Under the pieces are notes generated by a model. It did not search any database, was not told where the DNA came from, and saw only the letters and a list, made by a program, of their open reading frames with translations. This document shows positions 29,816-42,650 of a stretch of DNA of 64,000 nt, one piece after another; within the stretch, counting starts at the first letter, position 1; the number at the start of each line of letters is the position of its first letter. This DNA comes from Cherax quadricarinatus (Eukaryota; Arthropoda; Malacostraca; Decapoda; Parastacidae), in assembly GCF_038502225.1 (NCBI RefSeq), contig NW_027196895.1:1-64000 (forward strand), given 5' to 3'. The position numbers and the translations under genes are program-made.

Positions 29816-32800
29816 AGTGGCACCATGTCCTAGATGCAATAGTGGCACCATGTCCTAGATGCAATAGTGGCACCAGGTCCTAGATGCAATAGTGGCACCA
29901 GGTCCTAGATGCAATAGTGGCACCAGGTCCTAGATGCAATAGTGGCACCATGTCCTAGATGCAATAGTGGCACCAGGTCCTAGATGCAATAGTGGCACCA
30001 GGTCCTAGATGCAATAGTGGCACCATGTCCTAGATGCAATAGTGGCACCATGTCCTAGATGCAATAGTGGCACCATGTCCTAGATGCAATAGTGGCACCA
30101 TGTCCTAGATGCAATAGTGGCACCATGTCCTAGATGCAATAGTGGCACCATGTCCTAGATGCAATAGTGGCACCATGTCCTAGATGCAATAGTGGCACCA
30201 TGTCCTAGATGCAATAGTGGCACCATGTCCTAGATGCAATAGTGGCACCATGTCCTAGATGCAATAGTGGCACCATGTCCTAGATGCAATAGTGGCACCA
30301 TGTCCTAGATGCAATAGTGGCACCATGTCCTAGATGCAATAGTGGCACCATGTCCTAGATGCAATAGTGGCACCAGGTCCTAGATGCAATAGTGGCACCA
30401 TGTCCTAGATGCAATAGTGGCACCATGTCCTAGATGCAATAGTGGCACCATGTCCTAGATGCAATAGTGGCACCATGTCCTAGATGCAATAGTGGCACCA
30501 GGTCCTAGATGCAATAGTGGCACCAGGTCCTAGATGCAATAGTGGCACCATGTCCTAGATGCAATAGTGGCACCATGTCCTAGATGCAATAGTGGCACCA
30601 GGTCCTAGATGCAATAGTGGCACCAGGTCCTAGATGCAATAGTGGCACCAGGTCCTAGATGCAATAGTGGCACCATGTCCTAGATGCAATAGTGGCACCA
30701 GGTCCTAGATGCAATAGTGGCACCAGGTCCTAGATGCAATAGTGGCACCATGTCCTAGATGCAATAGTGGCACCAGGTCCTAGATGCAATAGTGGCACCA
30801 TGTCCTAGATGCAATAGTGGCACCAGGTCCTAGATGCAATAGTGGCACCAGGTCCTAGATGCAATAGTGGCACCAGGTCCTAGATGCAATAGTGGCACCA
30901 TGTCCTAGATGCAATAGTGGCACCAGGTCCTAGATGCAATAGTGGCACCATGTCCTAGATGCAATAGTGGCACCAGGTCCTAGATGCAATAGTGGCACCA
31001 GGTCCTAGATGCAATAGTGGCACCATGTCCTAGATGCAATAGTGGCACCAGGTCCTAGATGCAATAGTGGCACCAGGTCCTAGATGCAATAGTGGCACCA
31101 TGTCCTAGATGCAATAGTGGCACCAGGTCCTAGATGCAATAGTGGCACCAGGTCCTAGATGCAATAGTGGCACCAGGTCCTAGATGTAATAGTGGCACCA
31201 GGTCCTAGATGCAATAGTGGCACCAGGTCCTAGATGCAATAGTGGCACCAGGTCCTAGATGCAATAGTGGCACCAGGTCCTAGATGCAATAGTGGCACCA
31301 GGTCCTAGATGCAATAGTGGCACCAGGTCCTAGATGCAATAGTGGCACCAGGTCCTAGATGCAATAGTGGCACCAGGTCCTAGATGCAATAGTGGCACCA
31401 GGTCCTAGATGCAATAGTGGCACCAGGTCCTAGATGCAATAGTGGCACCAGGTCCTAGATGCAATAGTGGCACCAGGTCCTAGATGCAATAGTGGCACCA
31501 TGTCCTAGATGCAATAGTGGCACCAGGTCCTAGATGCAACAGTGGCACCATGTCCTAGATGCAATAGTGGCACCAGGTCCTAGATGCAATAGTGGCACCA
31601 TGTCCTAGATGCAACAGTGGCACCAGGTCCTAGATGCAACAGTGGCACCAGGTCCTAGATGCAATAGTGGCACCAGGTCCTAGATGCAATAGTGGCACCA
31701 TGTCCTAGATGCAATAGTGGCACCAGGTCCTAGATGCAATAGTGGCACCAGGTCCTAGATGCAACAGTGGCACCAGGTCCTAGATGCAATAGTGGCACCA
31801 GGTCCTAGATGCAATAGTGGCACCAGGTCCTAGATGCAATAGTGGCACCAGGTCCTAGTTGCAATAGTGGCACCAGGTCCTAGATGCAACAGTGGCACCA
31901 GGTCCTAGATGCAATAGTGGCACCAGGTCCTAGTTGCAATAGTGGCACCAGGTCCTAGATGCAACAGTGGCACCAGGTCCTAGATGCAATAGTGGCACCA
32001 GGTCCTAGATGCAATAGTGGCACCAGGTCCTAGATGCAATAGTGGCACCAGGTCCTAGTTGCAATAGTGGCACCAGGTCCTAGTTGCAATAGTGGCACCA
32101 GGTCCTAGATGCAATAGTGGCACCAGGTCCTAGATGCAATAGTGGCACCAGGTCCTAGATGCAATAGTGGCACCAGGTCCTAGATGCAATAGTGGCACCA
32201 GGTCCTAGATGCAACAGTGGCACCAGGTCCTAGATGCAACAGTGGCACCAGGTCCTAGATGCAACAGTGGCACCAGGTCCTAGATGCAACAGTGGCACCA
32301 GGTCCTAGATGCAACAGTGGCACCAGGTCCTAGATGCAACAGTGGCACCAGGTCCTAGATGCAACAGTGGCACCAGGTCCTAGATGCAACAGTGGCACCA
32401 GGTCCTAGATGCAATAGTGGCACCAGGTCCTAGATGCAATAGTGGCACCAGGTCCTAGATGCAATAGTGGCACCAGGTCCTAGATGCAATAGTGGCACCA
32501 GGTCCTAGATGCAATAGTGGCACCAGGTCCTAGATGCAACAGTGGCACCAGGTCCTAGATGCAACAGTGGCACCAGGTCCTAGATGCAACAGTGGCACCA
32601 GGTCCTAGATGCAATAGTGGCACCAGGTCCTAGATGCAATAGTGGCACCATGTCCTAGATGCAATAGTGGCACCATGTCCTAGATGCAATAGTGGCACCA
32701 GGTCCTAGATGCAATAGTGGCACCAGGTCCTAGATGCAATAGTGGCACCATGTCCTAGATGCAATAGTGGCACCATGTCCTAGATGCAATAGTGGCACCA

Positions 32801-35800
32801 TGTCCTAGATGCAATAGTGGCACCATGTCCTAGATGCAATAGTGGCACCAGGTCCTAGATGCAATAGTGGCACCAGGTCCTAGATGCAATAGTGGCACCA
32901 TGTCCTAGATGCAATAGTGGCACCATGTCCTAGATGCAATAGTGGCACCAGGTCCTAGATGCAACAGTGGCACCACGTCCTAGATGCAACAGTGGCACCA
33001 GGTCCTAGATGCAACAGTGGCACCAGGTCCTAGATGCAACAGTGGCACCACGTCCTAGATGCAACAGTGGCACCAGGTCCTAGATGCAACAGTGGCACCA
33101 CGTCCTAGATGCAACAGTGGCACCAGGTCCTAGATGCAATAGTGGCACCATGTCCTAGATGCAATAGTGGCACCATGTCCTAGATGCAATAGTGGCACCA
33201 GGTCCTAGATGCAACAGTGGCACCACGTCCTAGATGCAACAGTGGCACCAGGTCCTAGATGCAACAGTGGCACCAGGTCCTAGATGCAACAGTGGCACCA
33301 CGTCCTAGATGCAACAGTGGCACCAGGTCCTAGATGCAACAGTGGCACCACGTCCTAGATGCAACAGTGGCACCAGGTCCTAGATGCAACAGTGGCACCA
33401 GGTCCTAGATGCAATAGTGGCACCACGTCCTAGATGCAATAGTGGCACCAGGTCCTAGATGCAACAGTGGCACCAGGTCCTAGATGCAATAGTGGCACCA
33501 AGTCCTAGTTGCAATAGTGGCACCAGGTCCTAGATGCAACAGTGGCACCAGGTCCTAGATGCAATAGTGGCACCAAGTCCTAGTTGCAAGAGTGGCACCA
33601 GGTCCTAGATGCAATAGTGGCACCATGTCCTAGATGCAATAGTGGCACCAGGTCCTAGATGCAATAGTGGCACCATGTCCTAGATGCAATAGTGGCACCA
33701 GGTCCTAGATGCAATAGTGGCACCAGGTCCTAGATGCAATAGTGGCACCATGTCCTAGATGCAATAGTGGCACCAGGTCCTAGATGCAATAGTGGCACCA
33801 GGTCCTAGATGCAATAGTGGCACCAGGTCCTAGATGCAATAGTGGCACCAGGTCCTAGATGCAATAGTGGCACCAGGTCCTAGATGCAATAGTGGCACCA
33901 GGTCCTAGATGCAATAGTGGCACCAGGTCCTAGATGCAATAGTGGCACCAGGTCCTAGATGCAATAGTGGCACCAGGTCCTAGATGCAATAGTGGCACCA
34001 GGTCCTAGATGCAATAGTGGCACCAGGTCCTAGATGCAATAGTGGCACCAGGTCCTAGATGCAATAGTGGCACCAGGTCCTAGATGCAATAGTGGCACCA
34101 TGTCCTAGATGCAATAGTGGCACCATGTCCTAGATGCAATAGTGGCACCAGGTCCTAGATGCAATAGTGGCACCATGTCCTAGATGCAATAGTGGCACCA
34201 GGTCCTAGATGCAATAGTGGCACCAGGTCCTAGATGCAATAGTGGCACCATGTCCTAGATGCAATAGTGGCACCATGTCCTAGATGCAATAGTGGCACCA
34301 TGTCCTAGATGCAATAGTGGCACCAGGTCCTAGATGCAATAGTGGCACCATGTCCTAGATGCAATAGTGGCACCAGGTCCTAGATGCAATAGTGGCACCA
34401 GGTCCTAGATGCAATAGTGGCACCATGTCCTAGATGCAATAGTGGCACCAGGTCCTAGATGCAATAGTGGCACCATGTCCTAGATGCAATAGTGGCACCA
34501 GGTCCTAGATGCAATAGTGGCACCATGTCCTAGATGCAATAGTGGCACCAGGTCCTAGATGCAATAGTGGCACCAGGTCCTAGATGCAATAGTGGCACCA
34601 TGTCCTAGATGCAATAGTGGCACCATGTCCTAGATGCAATAGTGGCACCAGGTCCTAGATGCAATAGTGGCACCATGTCCTAGATGCAATAGTGGCACCA
34701 GGTCCTAGATGCAATAGTGGCACCAGGTCCTAGATGCAATAGTGGCACCATGTCCTAGATGCAATAGTGGCACCAGGTCCTAGATGCAATAGTGGCACCA
34801 TGTCCTAGATGCAATAGTGGCACCAGGTCCTAGATGCAATAGTGGCACCATGTCCTAGATGCAATAGTGGCACCAGGTCCTAGATGCAATAGTGGCACCA
34901 GGTCCTAGATGCAATAGTGGCACCATGTCCTAGATGCAATAGTGGCACCATGTCCTAGATGCAATAGTGGCACCAGGTCCTAGATGCAATAGTGGCACCA
35001 GGTCCTAGATGCAATAGTGGCACCATGTCCTAGATGCAATAGTGGCACCATGTCCTAGATGCAATAGTGGCACCAGGTCCTAGATGCAATAGTGGCACCA
35101 GGTCCTAGATGCAATAGTGGCACCATGTCCTAGATGCAATAGTGGCACCAGGTCCTAGATGCAATAGTGGCACCAGGTCCTAGATGCAATAGTGGCACCA
35201 TGTCCTAGATGCAATAGTGGCACCAGGTCCTAGATGCAATAGTGGCACCATGTCCTAGATGCAATAGTGGCACCATGTCCTAGATGCAATAGTGGCACCA
35301 GGTCCTAGATGCAATAGTGGCACCATGTCCTAGATGCAATAGTGGCACCAGGTCCTAGATGCAATAGTGGCACCATGTCCTAGATGCAATAGTGGCACCA
35401 GGTCCTAGATGCAATAGTGGCACCATGTCCTAGATGCAATAGTGGCACCAGGTCCTAGATGCAATAGTGGCACCATGTCCTAGATGCAATAGTGGCACCA
35501 GGTCCTAGATGCAATAGTGGCACCATGTCCTAGATGCAATAGTGGCACCAGGTCCTAGATGCAATAGTGGCACCATGTCCTAGATGCAATAGTGGCACCA
35601 GGTCCTAGATGCAATAGTGGCACCATGTCCTAGATGCAATAGTGGCACCAGGTCCTAGATGCAATAGTGGCACCAGGTCCTAGATGCAATAGTGGCACCA
35701 GGTCCTAGATGCAATAGTGGCACCAGGTCCTAGATGCAATAGTGGCACCATGTCCTAGATGCAATAGTGGCACCAGGTCCTAGATGCAATAGTGGCACCA

Positions 35801-36332
35801 TGTCCTAGATGCAATAGTGGCACCATGTCCTAGATGCAATAGTGGCACCAGGTCCTAGATGCAATAGTGGCACCATGTCCTAGATGCCATAGTGGCACCA
35901 GGTCCTAGCTGCAATAGTGGCACCATGTCCTAGATGCAATAGTGGCACCAGGTCCTAGATGCAATAGTGGCACCAGGTCCTAGATGCAATAGTGGCACCA
36001 GGTCCTAGATGCAATAGTGGCACCATGTCCTAGATGCAATAGTGGCACCATGTCCTAGATGCAATAGTGGCACCAGGTCCTAGATGCAATAGTGGCACCA
36101 GGTACTAGATGCAATAGTGGCACCAGGTCCTAGATGCAACAGTGGCACCAGGTCTTAGTTGCAATAGTGGCACCAGGTCCTAAATGCAATAGTGGCACCA
36201 GGTCCTAGATGCAATAGTGGCACCAGGTCTTAGTTGCAATAGTGGCACCAGGTCCTAGATGCAATAGTGGCACCAGGTCCTAGATGCAATAGTGGCACCA
36301 TGTCCTAGATGCAATAGTGGCACCAGGTCCTA
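29816..36332. repeat. 25-bp satellite array
   Basis: About 260 tandem copies of a 25-bp unit contain gtggcacca, a variable base, then gtcctagatgcaata. The main variable base is T or G, rarely C or A. Other variants are caaTag/caaCag and tagAtg/tagTtg. Variants cluster: mostly T near 29,820-30,470, almost all G near 31,180-31,490, a run of caaCag near 32,210-32,400, and strict G/T alternation (a 50-bp dimer) near 35,290-35,660. A 250-bp block (10 units) at 32,941-33,190 is repeated at 33,191-33,440. Units near the right edge are more degenerate. Every frame is closed by the tag in the unit, so the array is non-coding. Confidence 0.97.
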
Positions 36333-36484
36333 TGCCAGCGAAGTGGCTAGGTTAGTGTGCACCTCATATCCATCCTGTGGACGGTAGCACAAGAGCGTAT
36401 AGATATACGAAACGCCTAGGAACTAGGCCCCAAAAGAGTTAACAGGTGTACATTTGGATTTATATCTACATATCTACAGTTCAC
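36333..36484 (-). other. Probable 3' UTR of the split I-type LINE
   Basis: This 150-bp unique stretch lies downstream, on the minus strand, of the LINE C-terminal fragment. It runs directly into the 25-bp array. It includes a block (about 36,358-36,390, plus strand catcctgtgg) that resembles the 29-bp minisatellite unit near 63,401. That suggests both derive from the same retrotransposon tail. Assignment as a UTR is inferred from position only. Confidence 0.5.
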
Positions 36485-36754
36485 TTATCTGTTACAAGCA
36501 AATTTAGGAAATTTGCTTAGTATATCTGGTATCTTATTTTCATTAATAAGATATCTTGACATGTCACATAGGTTATTATACTGTCTGTCTCTGTATTCCT
36601 CAATAAGTGGACAATTAAGCACATAGTGTTCAAGACAGTGACCATATGCCTGATCACATAATTTGCATTTAGTTTGATCATCATCTGTGTGTCTCCCAAA
36701 CTGCCAGAAGTACTTGTAACCAAGCCTAAGCCTGGCCACTACAACATCAGTCAG
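36485..36754 (-). pseudogene. LINE ORF2 C-terminal fragment (zinc-binding end of RT protein)
   Basis: The minus-strand frame reads through MARLRLGYKYFWQFG and then a Cys/His cluster, KCKLCDQ...H...H...NCP, before stopping at 36,485. The arrangement is C-x2-C, then His, then C. It is typical of the C-terminal zinc-binding segment after the RT/RNase H part of I-, R1- or jockey-type LINE proteins. The residues just upstream (TDVVVARLRLGYKY) are encoded by the first unit of the adjacent 44-bp array. The open frame is therefore the tail of a LINE cut off by that array. The upstream continuation is found on the far side of the array at 41,591-41,684. The exact clade is not certain. Confidence 0.7.
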
Positions 36755-39700
36755 TACTTGTAACCAAGCCTAAGCCTGGCCACTACAACATCAGTCAGTA
36801 CTTGTAACCAAGCCTAAGCCTGGCCACTACAACATCAGTCAGTACTTGTAACCAAGCCTAAGCCTGGCCACTACAACATCAGTCAGTACTTGTAACCAAG
36901 CCTAAGCCTGGCCACTACAACATCAGTCAGTACTTGTAACCAAGCCTAAGCCTGGCCACTACAACATCAGTCAGTACTTGTAACCAAGCCTAAGCCTGGC
37001 CACTACAACATCAGTCAGTACTTGTAACCAAGCCTAAGCCTGGCCACTACAACATCAGTCAGTACTTGTAACCAAGCCTAAGCCTGGCCACTACAACATC
37101 AGTCAGTACTTGTAACCAAGCCTAAGCCTGGCCACTACAACATCAGTCAGTACTTGTAACCAAGCCTAAGCCTGGCCACTACAACATCAGTCAGTACTTG
37201 TAACCAAGCCTAAGCCTGGCCACTACAACATCAGTCAGTACTTGTAACCAAGCCTAAGCCTGGCCACTACAACATCAGTCAGTACTTGTAACCAAGCCTA
37301 AGCCTGGCCACTACAACATCAGTCAGTACTTGTAACCAAGCCTAAGCCTGGCCACTACAACATCAGTCAGTACTTGTAACCAAGCCTAAGCCTGGCCACT
37401 ACAACATCAGTCAGTACTTGTAACCAAGCCTAAGCCTGGCCACTACAACATCAGTCAGTACTTGTAACCAAGCCTAAGCCTGGCCACTACAACATCAGTC
37501 AGTACTTGTAACCAAGCCTAAGCCTGGCCACTACAACATCAGTCAGTACTTGTAACCAAGCCTAAGCCTGGCCACTACAACATCAGTCAGTACTTGTAAC
37601 CAAGCCTAAGCCTGGCCACTACAACATCAGTCAGTACTTGTAACCAAGCCTAAGCCTGGCCACTACAACATCAGTCAGTACTTGTAACCAAGCCTAAGCC
37701 TGGCCACTACAACATCAGTCAGTACTTGTAACCAAGCCTAAGCCTGGCCACTACAACATCAGTCAGTACTTGTAACCAAGCCTAAGCCTGGCCACTACAA
37801 CATCAGTCAGTACTTGTAACCAAGCCTAAGCCTGGCCACTACAACATCAGTCAGTACTTGTAACCAAGCCTAAGCCTGGCCACTACAACATCAGTCAGTA
37901 CTTGTAACCAAGCCTAAGCCTGGCCACTACAACATCAGTCAGTACTTGTAACCAAGCCTAAGCCTGGCCACTACAACATCAGTCAGTACTTGTAACCAAG
38001 CCTAAGCCTGGCCACTACAACATCAGTCAGTACTTGTAACCAAGCCTAAGCCTGGCCACTACAACATCAGTCAGTACTTGTAACCAAGCCTAAGCCTGGC
38101 CACTACAACATCAGTCAGTACTTGTAACCAAGCCTAAGCCTGGCCACTACAACATCAGTCAGTACTTGTAACCAAGCCTAAGCCTGGCCACTACAACATC
38201 AGTCAGTACTTGTAACCAAGCCTAAGCCTGGCCACTACAACATCAGTCAGTACTTGTAACCAAGCCTAAGCCTGGCCACTACAACATCAGTCAGTACTTG
38301 TAACCAAGCCTAAGCCTGGCCACTACAACATCAGTCAGTACTTGTAACCAAGCCTAAGCCTGGCCACTACAACATCAGTCAGTACTTGTAACCAAGCCTA
38401 AGCCTGGCCACTACAACATCAGTCAGTACTTGTAACCAAGCCTAAGCCTGGCCACTACAACATCAGTCAGTACTTGTAACCAAGCCTAAGCCTGGCCACT
38501 ACAACATCAGTCAGTACTTGTAACCAAGCCTAAGCCTGGCCACTACAACATCAGTCAGTACTTGTAACCAAGCCTAAGCCTGGCCACTACAACATCAGTC
38601 AGTACTTGTAACCAAGCCTAAGCCTGGCCACTACAACATCAGTCAGTACTTGTAACCAAGCCTAAGCCTGGCCACTACAACATCAGTCAGTACTTGTAAC
38701 CAAGCCTAAGCCTGGCCACTACAACATCAGTCAGTACTTGTAACCAAGCCTAAGCCTGGCCACTACAACATCAGTCAGTACTTGTAACCAAGCCTAAGCC
38801 TGGCCACTACAACATCAGTCAGTACTTGTAACCAAGCCTAAGCCTGGCCACTACAACATCAGTCAGTACTTGTAACCAAGCCTAAGCCTGGCCACTACAA
38901 CATCAGTCAGTACTTGTAACCAAGCCTAAGCCTGGCCACTACAACATCAGTCAGTACTTGTAACCAAGCCTAAGCCTGGCCACTACAACATCAGTCAGTA
39001 CTTGTAACCAAGCCTAAGCCTGGCCACTACAACATCAGTCAGTACTTGTAACCAAGCCTAAGCCTGGCCACTACAACATCAGTCAGTACTTGTAACCAAG
39101 CCTAAGCCTGGCCACTACAACATCAGTCAGTACTTGTAACCAAGCCTAAGCCTGGCCACTACAACATCAGTCAGTACTTGTAACCAAGCCTAAGCCTGGC
39201 CACTACAACATCAGTCAGTACTTGTAACCAAGCCTAAGCCTGGCCACTACAACATCAGTCAGTACTTGTAACCAAGCCTAAGCCTGGCCACTACAACATC
39301 AGTCAGTACTTGTAACCAAGCCTAAGCCTGGCCACTACAACATCAGTCAGTACTTGTAACCAAGCCTAAGCCTGGCCACTACAACATCAGTCAGTACTTG
39401 TAACCAAGCCTAAGCCTGGCCACTACAACATCAGTCAGTACTTGTAACCAAGCCTAAGCCTGGCCACTACAACATCAGTCAGTACTTGTAACCAAGCCTA
39501 AGCCTGGCCACTACAACATCAGTCAGTACTTGTAACCAAGCCTAAGCCTGGCCACTACAGCATCAGTCAGTACTTGTAACCAAGCCTAAGCCTGGCCACT
39601 ACAACATCAGTCAGTACTTGTAACCAAGCCTAAGCCTGGCCACTACAACATCAGTCAGTACTTGTAACCAAGCCTAAGCCTGGCCACTACAACATCAGTC

Positions 39701-41590
39701 AGTACTTGTAACCAAGCCTAAGCCTGGCCACTACAACATCAGTCAGTACTTGTAACCAAGCCTAAGCCTGGCCACTACAACATCAGTCAGTACTTGTAAC
39801 CAAGCCTAAGCCTGGCCACTACAACATCAGTCAGTACTTGTAACCAAGCCTAAGCCTGGCCACTACAACATCAGTCAGTACTTGTAACCAAGCCTAAGCC
39901 TGGCCACTACAACATCAGTCAGTACTTGTAACCAAGCCTAAGCCTGGCCACTACAACATCAGTCAGTACTTGTAACCAAGCCTAAGCCTGGCCACTACAA
40001 CATCAGTCAGTACTTGTAACCAAGCCTAAGCCTGGCCACTACAACATCAGTCAGTACTTGTAACCAAGCCTAAGCCTGGCCACTACAACATCAGTCAGTA
40101 CTTGTAACCAAGCCTAAGCCTGGCCACTAGAACATCAGTCAGTACTTGTAACCAAGCCTAAGCCTGGCCACTACAACATCAGTCAGTACTTGTAACCAAG
40201 CCTAAGCCTGGCCACTACAACATCAGTCAGTACTTGTAACCAAGCCTAAGCCTGGCCACTACAACATCAGTCAGTACTTGTAACCAAGCCTAAGCCTGGC
40301 CACTACAACATCAGTCAGTACTTGTAACCAAGCCTAAGCCTGGCCACTACAACATCAGTCAGTACTTGTAACCAAGCCTAAGCCTGGCCACTACAACATC
40401 AGTCAGTACTTGTAACCAAGCCTAAGCCTGGCCACTACAACATCAGTCAGTACTTGTAACCAAGCCTAAGCCTGGCCACTACAACATCAGTCAGTACTTG
40501 TAACCAAGCCTAAGCCTGGCCACTACAACATCAGTCAGTACTTGTAACCAAGCCTAAGCCTGGCCACTACAACATCAGTCAGTACTTGTAACCAAGCCTA
40601 AGCCTGGCCACTACAACATCAGTCAGTACTTGTAACCAAGCCTAAGCCTGGCCACTACAACATCAGTCAGTACTTGTAACCAAGCCTAAGCCTGGCCACT
40701 ACAACATCAGTCAGTACTTGTAACCAAGCCTAAGCCTGGCCACTACAACATCAGTCAGTACTTGTAACCAAGCCTAAGCCTGGCCACTACAACATCAGTC
40801 AGTACTTGTAACCAAGCCTAAGCCTGGCCACTACAACATCAGTCAGTACTTGTAACCAAGCCTAAGCCTGGCCACTACAACATCAGTCAGTACTTGTAAC
40901 CAAGCCTAAGCCTGGCCACTACAACATCAGTCAGTACTTGTAACCAAGCCTAAGCCTGGCCACTACAACATCAGTCAGTACTTGTAACCAAGCCTAAGCC
41001 TGGCCACTACAACATCAGTCAGTACTTGTAACCAAGCCTAAGCCTGGCCACTACAACATCAGTCAGTACTTGTAACCAAGCCTAAGCCTGGCCACTACAA
41101 CATCAGTCAGTACTTGTAACCAAGCCTAAGCCTGGCCACTACAACATCAGTCAGTACTTGTAACCAAGCCTAAGCCTGGCCACTACAACATCAGTCAGTA
41201 CTTGTAACCAAGCCTAAGCCTGGCCACTACAACATCAGTCAGTACTTGTAACCAAGCCTAAGCCTGGCCACTACAACATCAGTCAGTACTTGTAACCAAG
41301 CCTAAGCCTGGCCACTACAACATCAGTCAGTACTTGTAACCAAGCCTAAGCCTGGCCACTACAACATCAGTCAGTACTTGTAACCAAGCCTAAGCCTGGC
41401 CACTACAACATCAGTCAGTACTTGTAACCAAGCCTAAGCCTGGCCACTACAACATCAGTCAGTACTTGTAACCAAGCCTAAGCCTGGCCACTACAACATC
41501 AGTCAGTACTTGTAACCAAGCCTAAGCCTAGCCACTACAACATCAGTCAGTACTTGTAACGAAGCCTAAGCTTGGCCACTACAACATCAG
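36709..41590. repeat. 44-bp satellite array (amplified piece of LINE coding sequence)
   Basis: About 111 copies of a 44-bp unit contain acttgtaaccaagcc, taagcctggcc and actacaacatcagtc. The array is almost perfectly homogeneous. I see isolated substitutions only near 39,560, 40,130, 41,529 and in the last unit (41,554-41,573). Read on the minus strand, one unit encodes TDVVVARLRLGYKY, which is the LINE sequence joining the two flanks. Because 44 is not a multiple of three, the reading frame is lost inside the array. Such homogeneity points to recent expansion. Confidence 0.97.
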
Positions 41591-41684
41591 TGTTCACATT
41601 GCAAGTTGCTCCATAAACATACTTATCTACTTTCATGTTATCATAGTGGGTTATAGATCTACTCAGACTTCTAACTACATTCCT
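41591..41684 (-). pseudogene. LINE ORF2 fragment upstream of the 44-bp array
   Basis: On the minus strand this stretch is open and reads ...HYDNMKVDKYVYGATCNVNT. It continues directly into DVVVAKLRLRYKY encoded by the last 44-bp unit. This is the same frame that continues at the other end of the array into ...RLRLGYKYFWQFG. An in-frame TAA at 41,685-41,687 ends the open stretch. I infer it is the N-terminal neighbour of the fragment at 36,485-36,754, separated by tandem amplification. Confidence 0.6.
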
Positions 41685-41763
41685 TTAACATTCATTTTCA
41701 TTATTAACTTATCTCCGTGAACTAAGAGGGAGTTAATGTGTTAGGCAAGTGGACAAATCTGAG

Positions 41764-41895
41764 AGAGATGTGCTGTGTGGATCATGTGAACTGACCTACA
41801 AGAGAGATGCGCTGTGTAGATCATGTGAACTGACCTACAAGAGAGACGTGCTGTGTAGATCATGTGAACTGACCTACAAGAGAGATGCGCTGTGT
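41764..41895 (+). repeat. 39-bp minisatellite (about 3.4 copies)
   Basis: Units start at 41,764, 41,803, 41,842 and 41,881 (partial), each with gctgtgtagatcatgtgaac. 39 is a multiple of three, so the plus frame from 41,749 encodes a 13-residue repeat with a C-x2-C pattern (LCRSCELTYKRDA). The open frame is only 80 codons and has no other supporting signal, so I treat it as a repeat and not a gene. Confidence 0.85.
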
Positions 41896-42430
41896 GAAAG
41901 TCATCTGCATGTACTTGTCTTCAGGAATAGAATACTTGTCCTGACGGAAAACTGCTCGTTGGAACAGGTATCTTATATCCTTGTTGGGTGATGTCTGCAA
42001 GCACAACACAATACTTTGACAACTGTTGTCAATAAACAGTTGTCTTCACTATATTTAGATTTTTGAATCATTAAATCAGACGTATTTGTAATGTGGCAAC
42101 TCCTACAGGTTAGGTAAGATTCGCCAGGAAACAGGACAAGTGTTTCCTGACGCTGGTCCTAATCAACTGATGACCCACCACTGGAGATTATCGTCATCTG
42201 ACCGAAGCTTTATGCTGGTAATCATATGAACTGCAAAAATAATATGTGTGGAAAAAACAGATCAATTAAAAATATGTAATTTACGAACAATAACTTAATT
42301 AGTTTAATCAGATACTTTGAATATAAAATACATGCAGTGATTCAATGATTACATTACTTACCTAAATTATTTACATAAAATAGGTTTTAATAATAACTAA
42401 AAACTCTAAATGTTTTTTGTTATTGAAAAT
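41896..42430. other. AT-rich intergenic stretch
   Basis: No gene was recognised. The segment at about 42,100-42,240 includes a perfect 9-bp inverted repeat (caggaaaca / tgtttcctg, 42,126-42,150) and looks like a dispersed repeat I vaguely associate with decapod genomes. The remainder is AT-rich and featureless. Confidence 0.5.
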
Positions 42431-42650
42431 AACATAAAATACCGATAAGTTGTAGGTTAAGACACATGTACAACAGTTGGGTATCTTTAATGATTAAACG
42501 TTTCTCCTACACAGTAGTCTTATTCAGTAAAATACAGAGGGAGTAGTATAAATGAAATAAAGATGTAATCAGTCCATTAACCTTGGAGAAAAACTATTTG
42601 AGGTGGTCAGTCTCTCCCTTTCTCAAGATGTGCGGGAGCTCCTAAGATAA
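42431..42650. mobile_element. Possible terminal sequence of a Penelope-like element
   Basis: The segment running from gttaagacacatgtacaac through cgtttctcctacacagtag to ggagaaaaactatttgagg resembles, from memory, a very abundant decapod terminal repeat found near Penelope-like elements. A degenerate Penelope RT lies 400 bp downstream on the plus strand. The assignment is by recall and proximity only. Confidence 0.35.
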
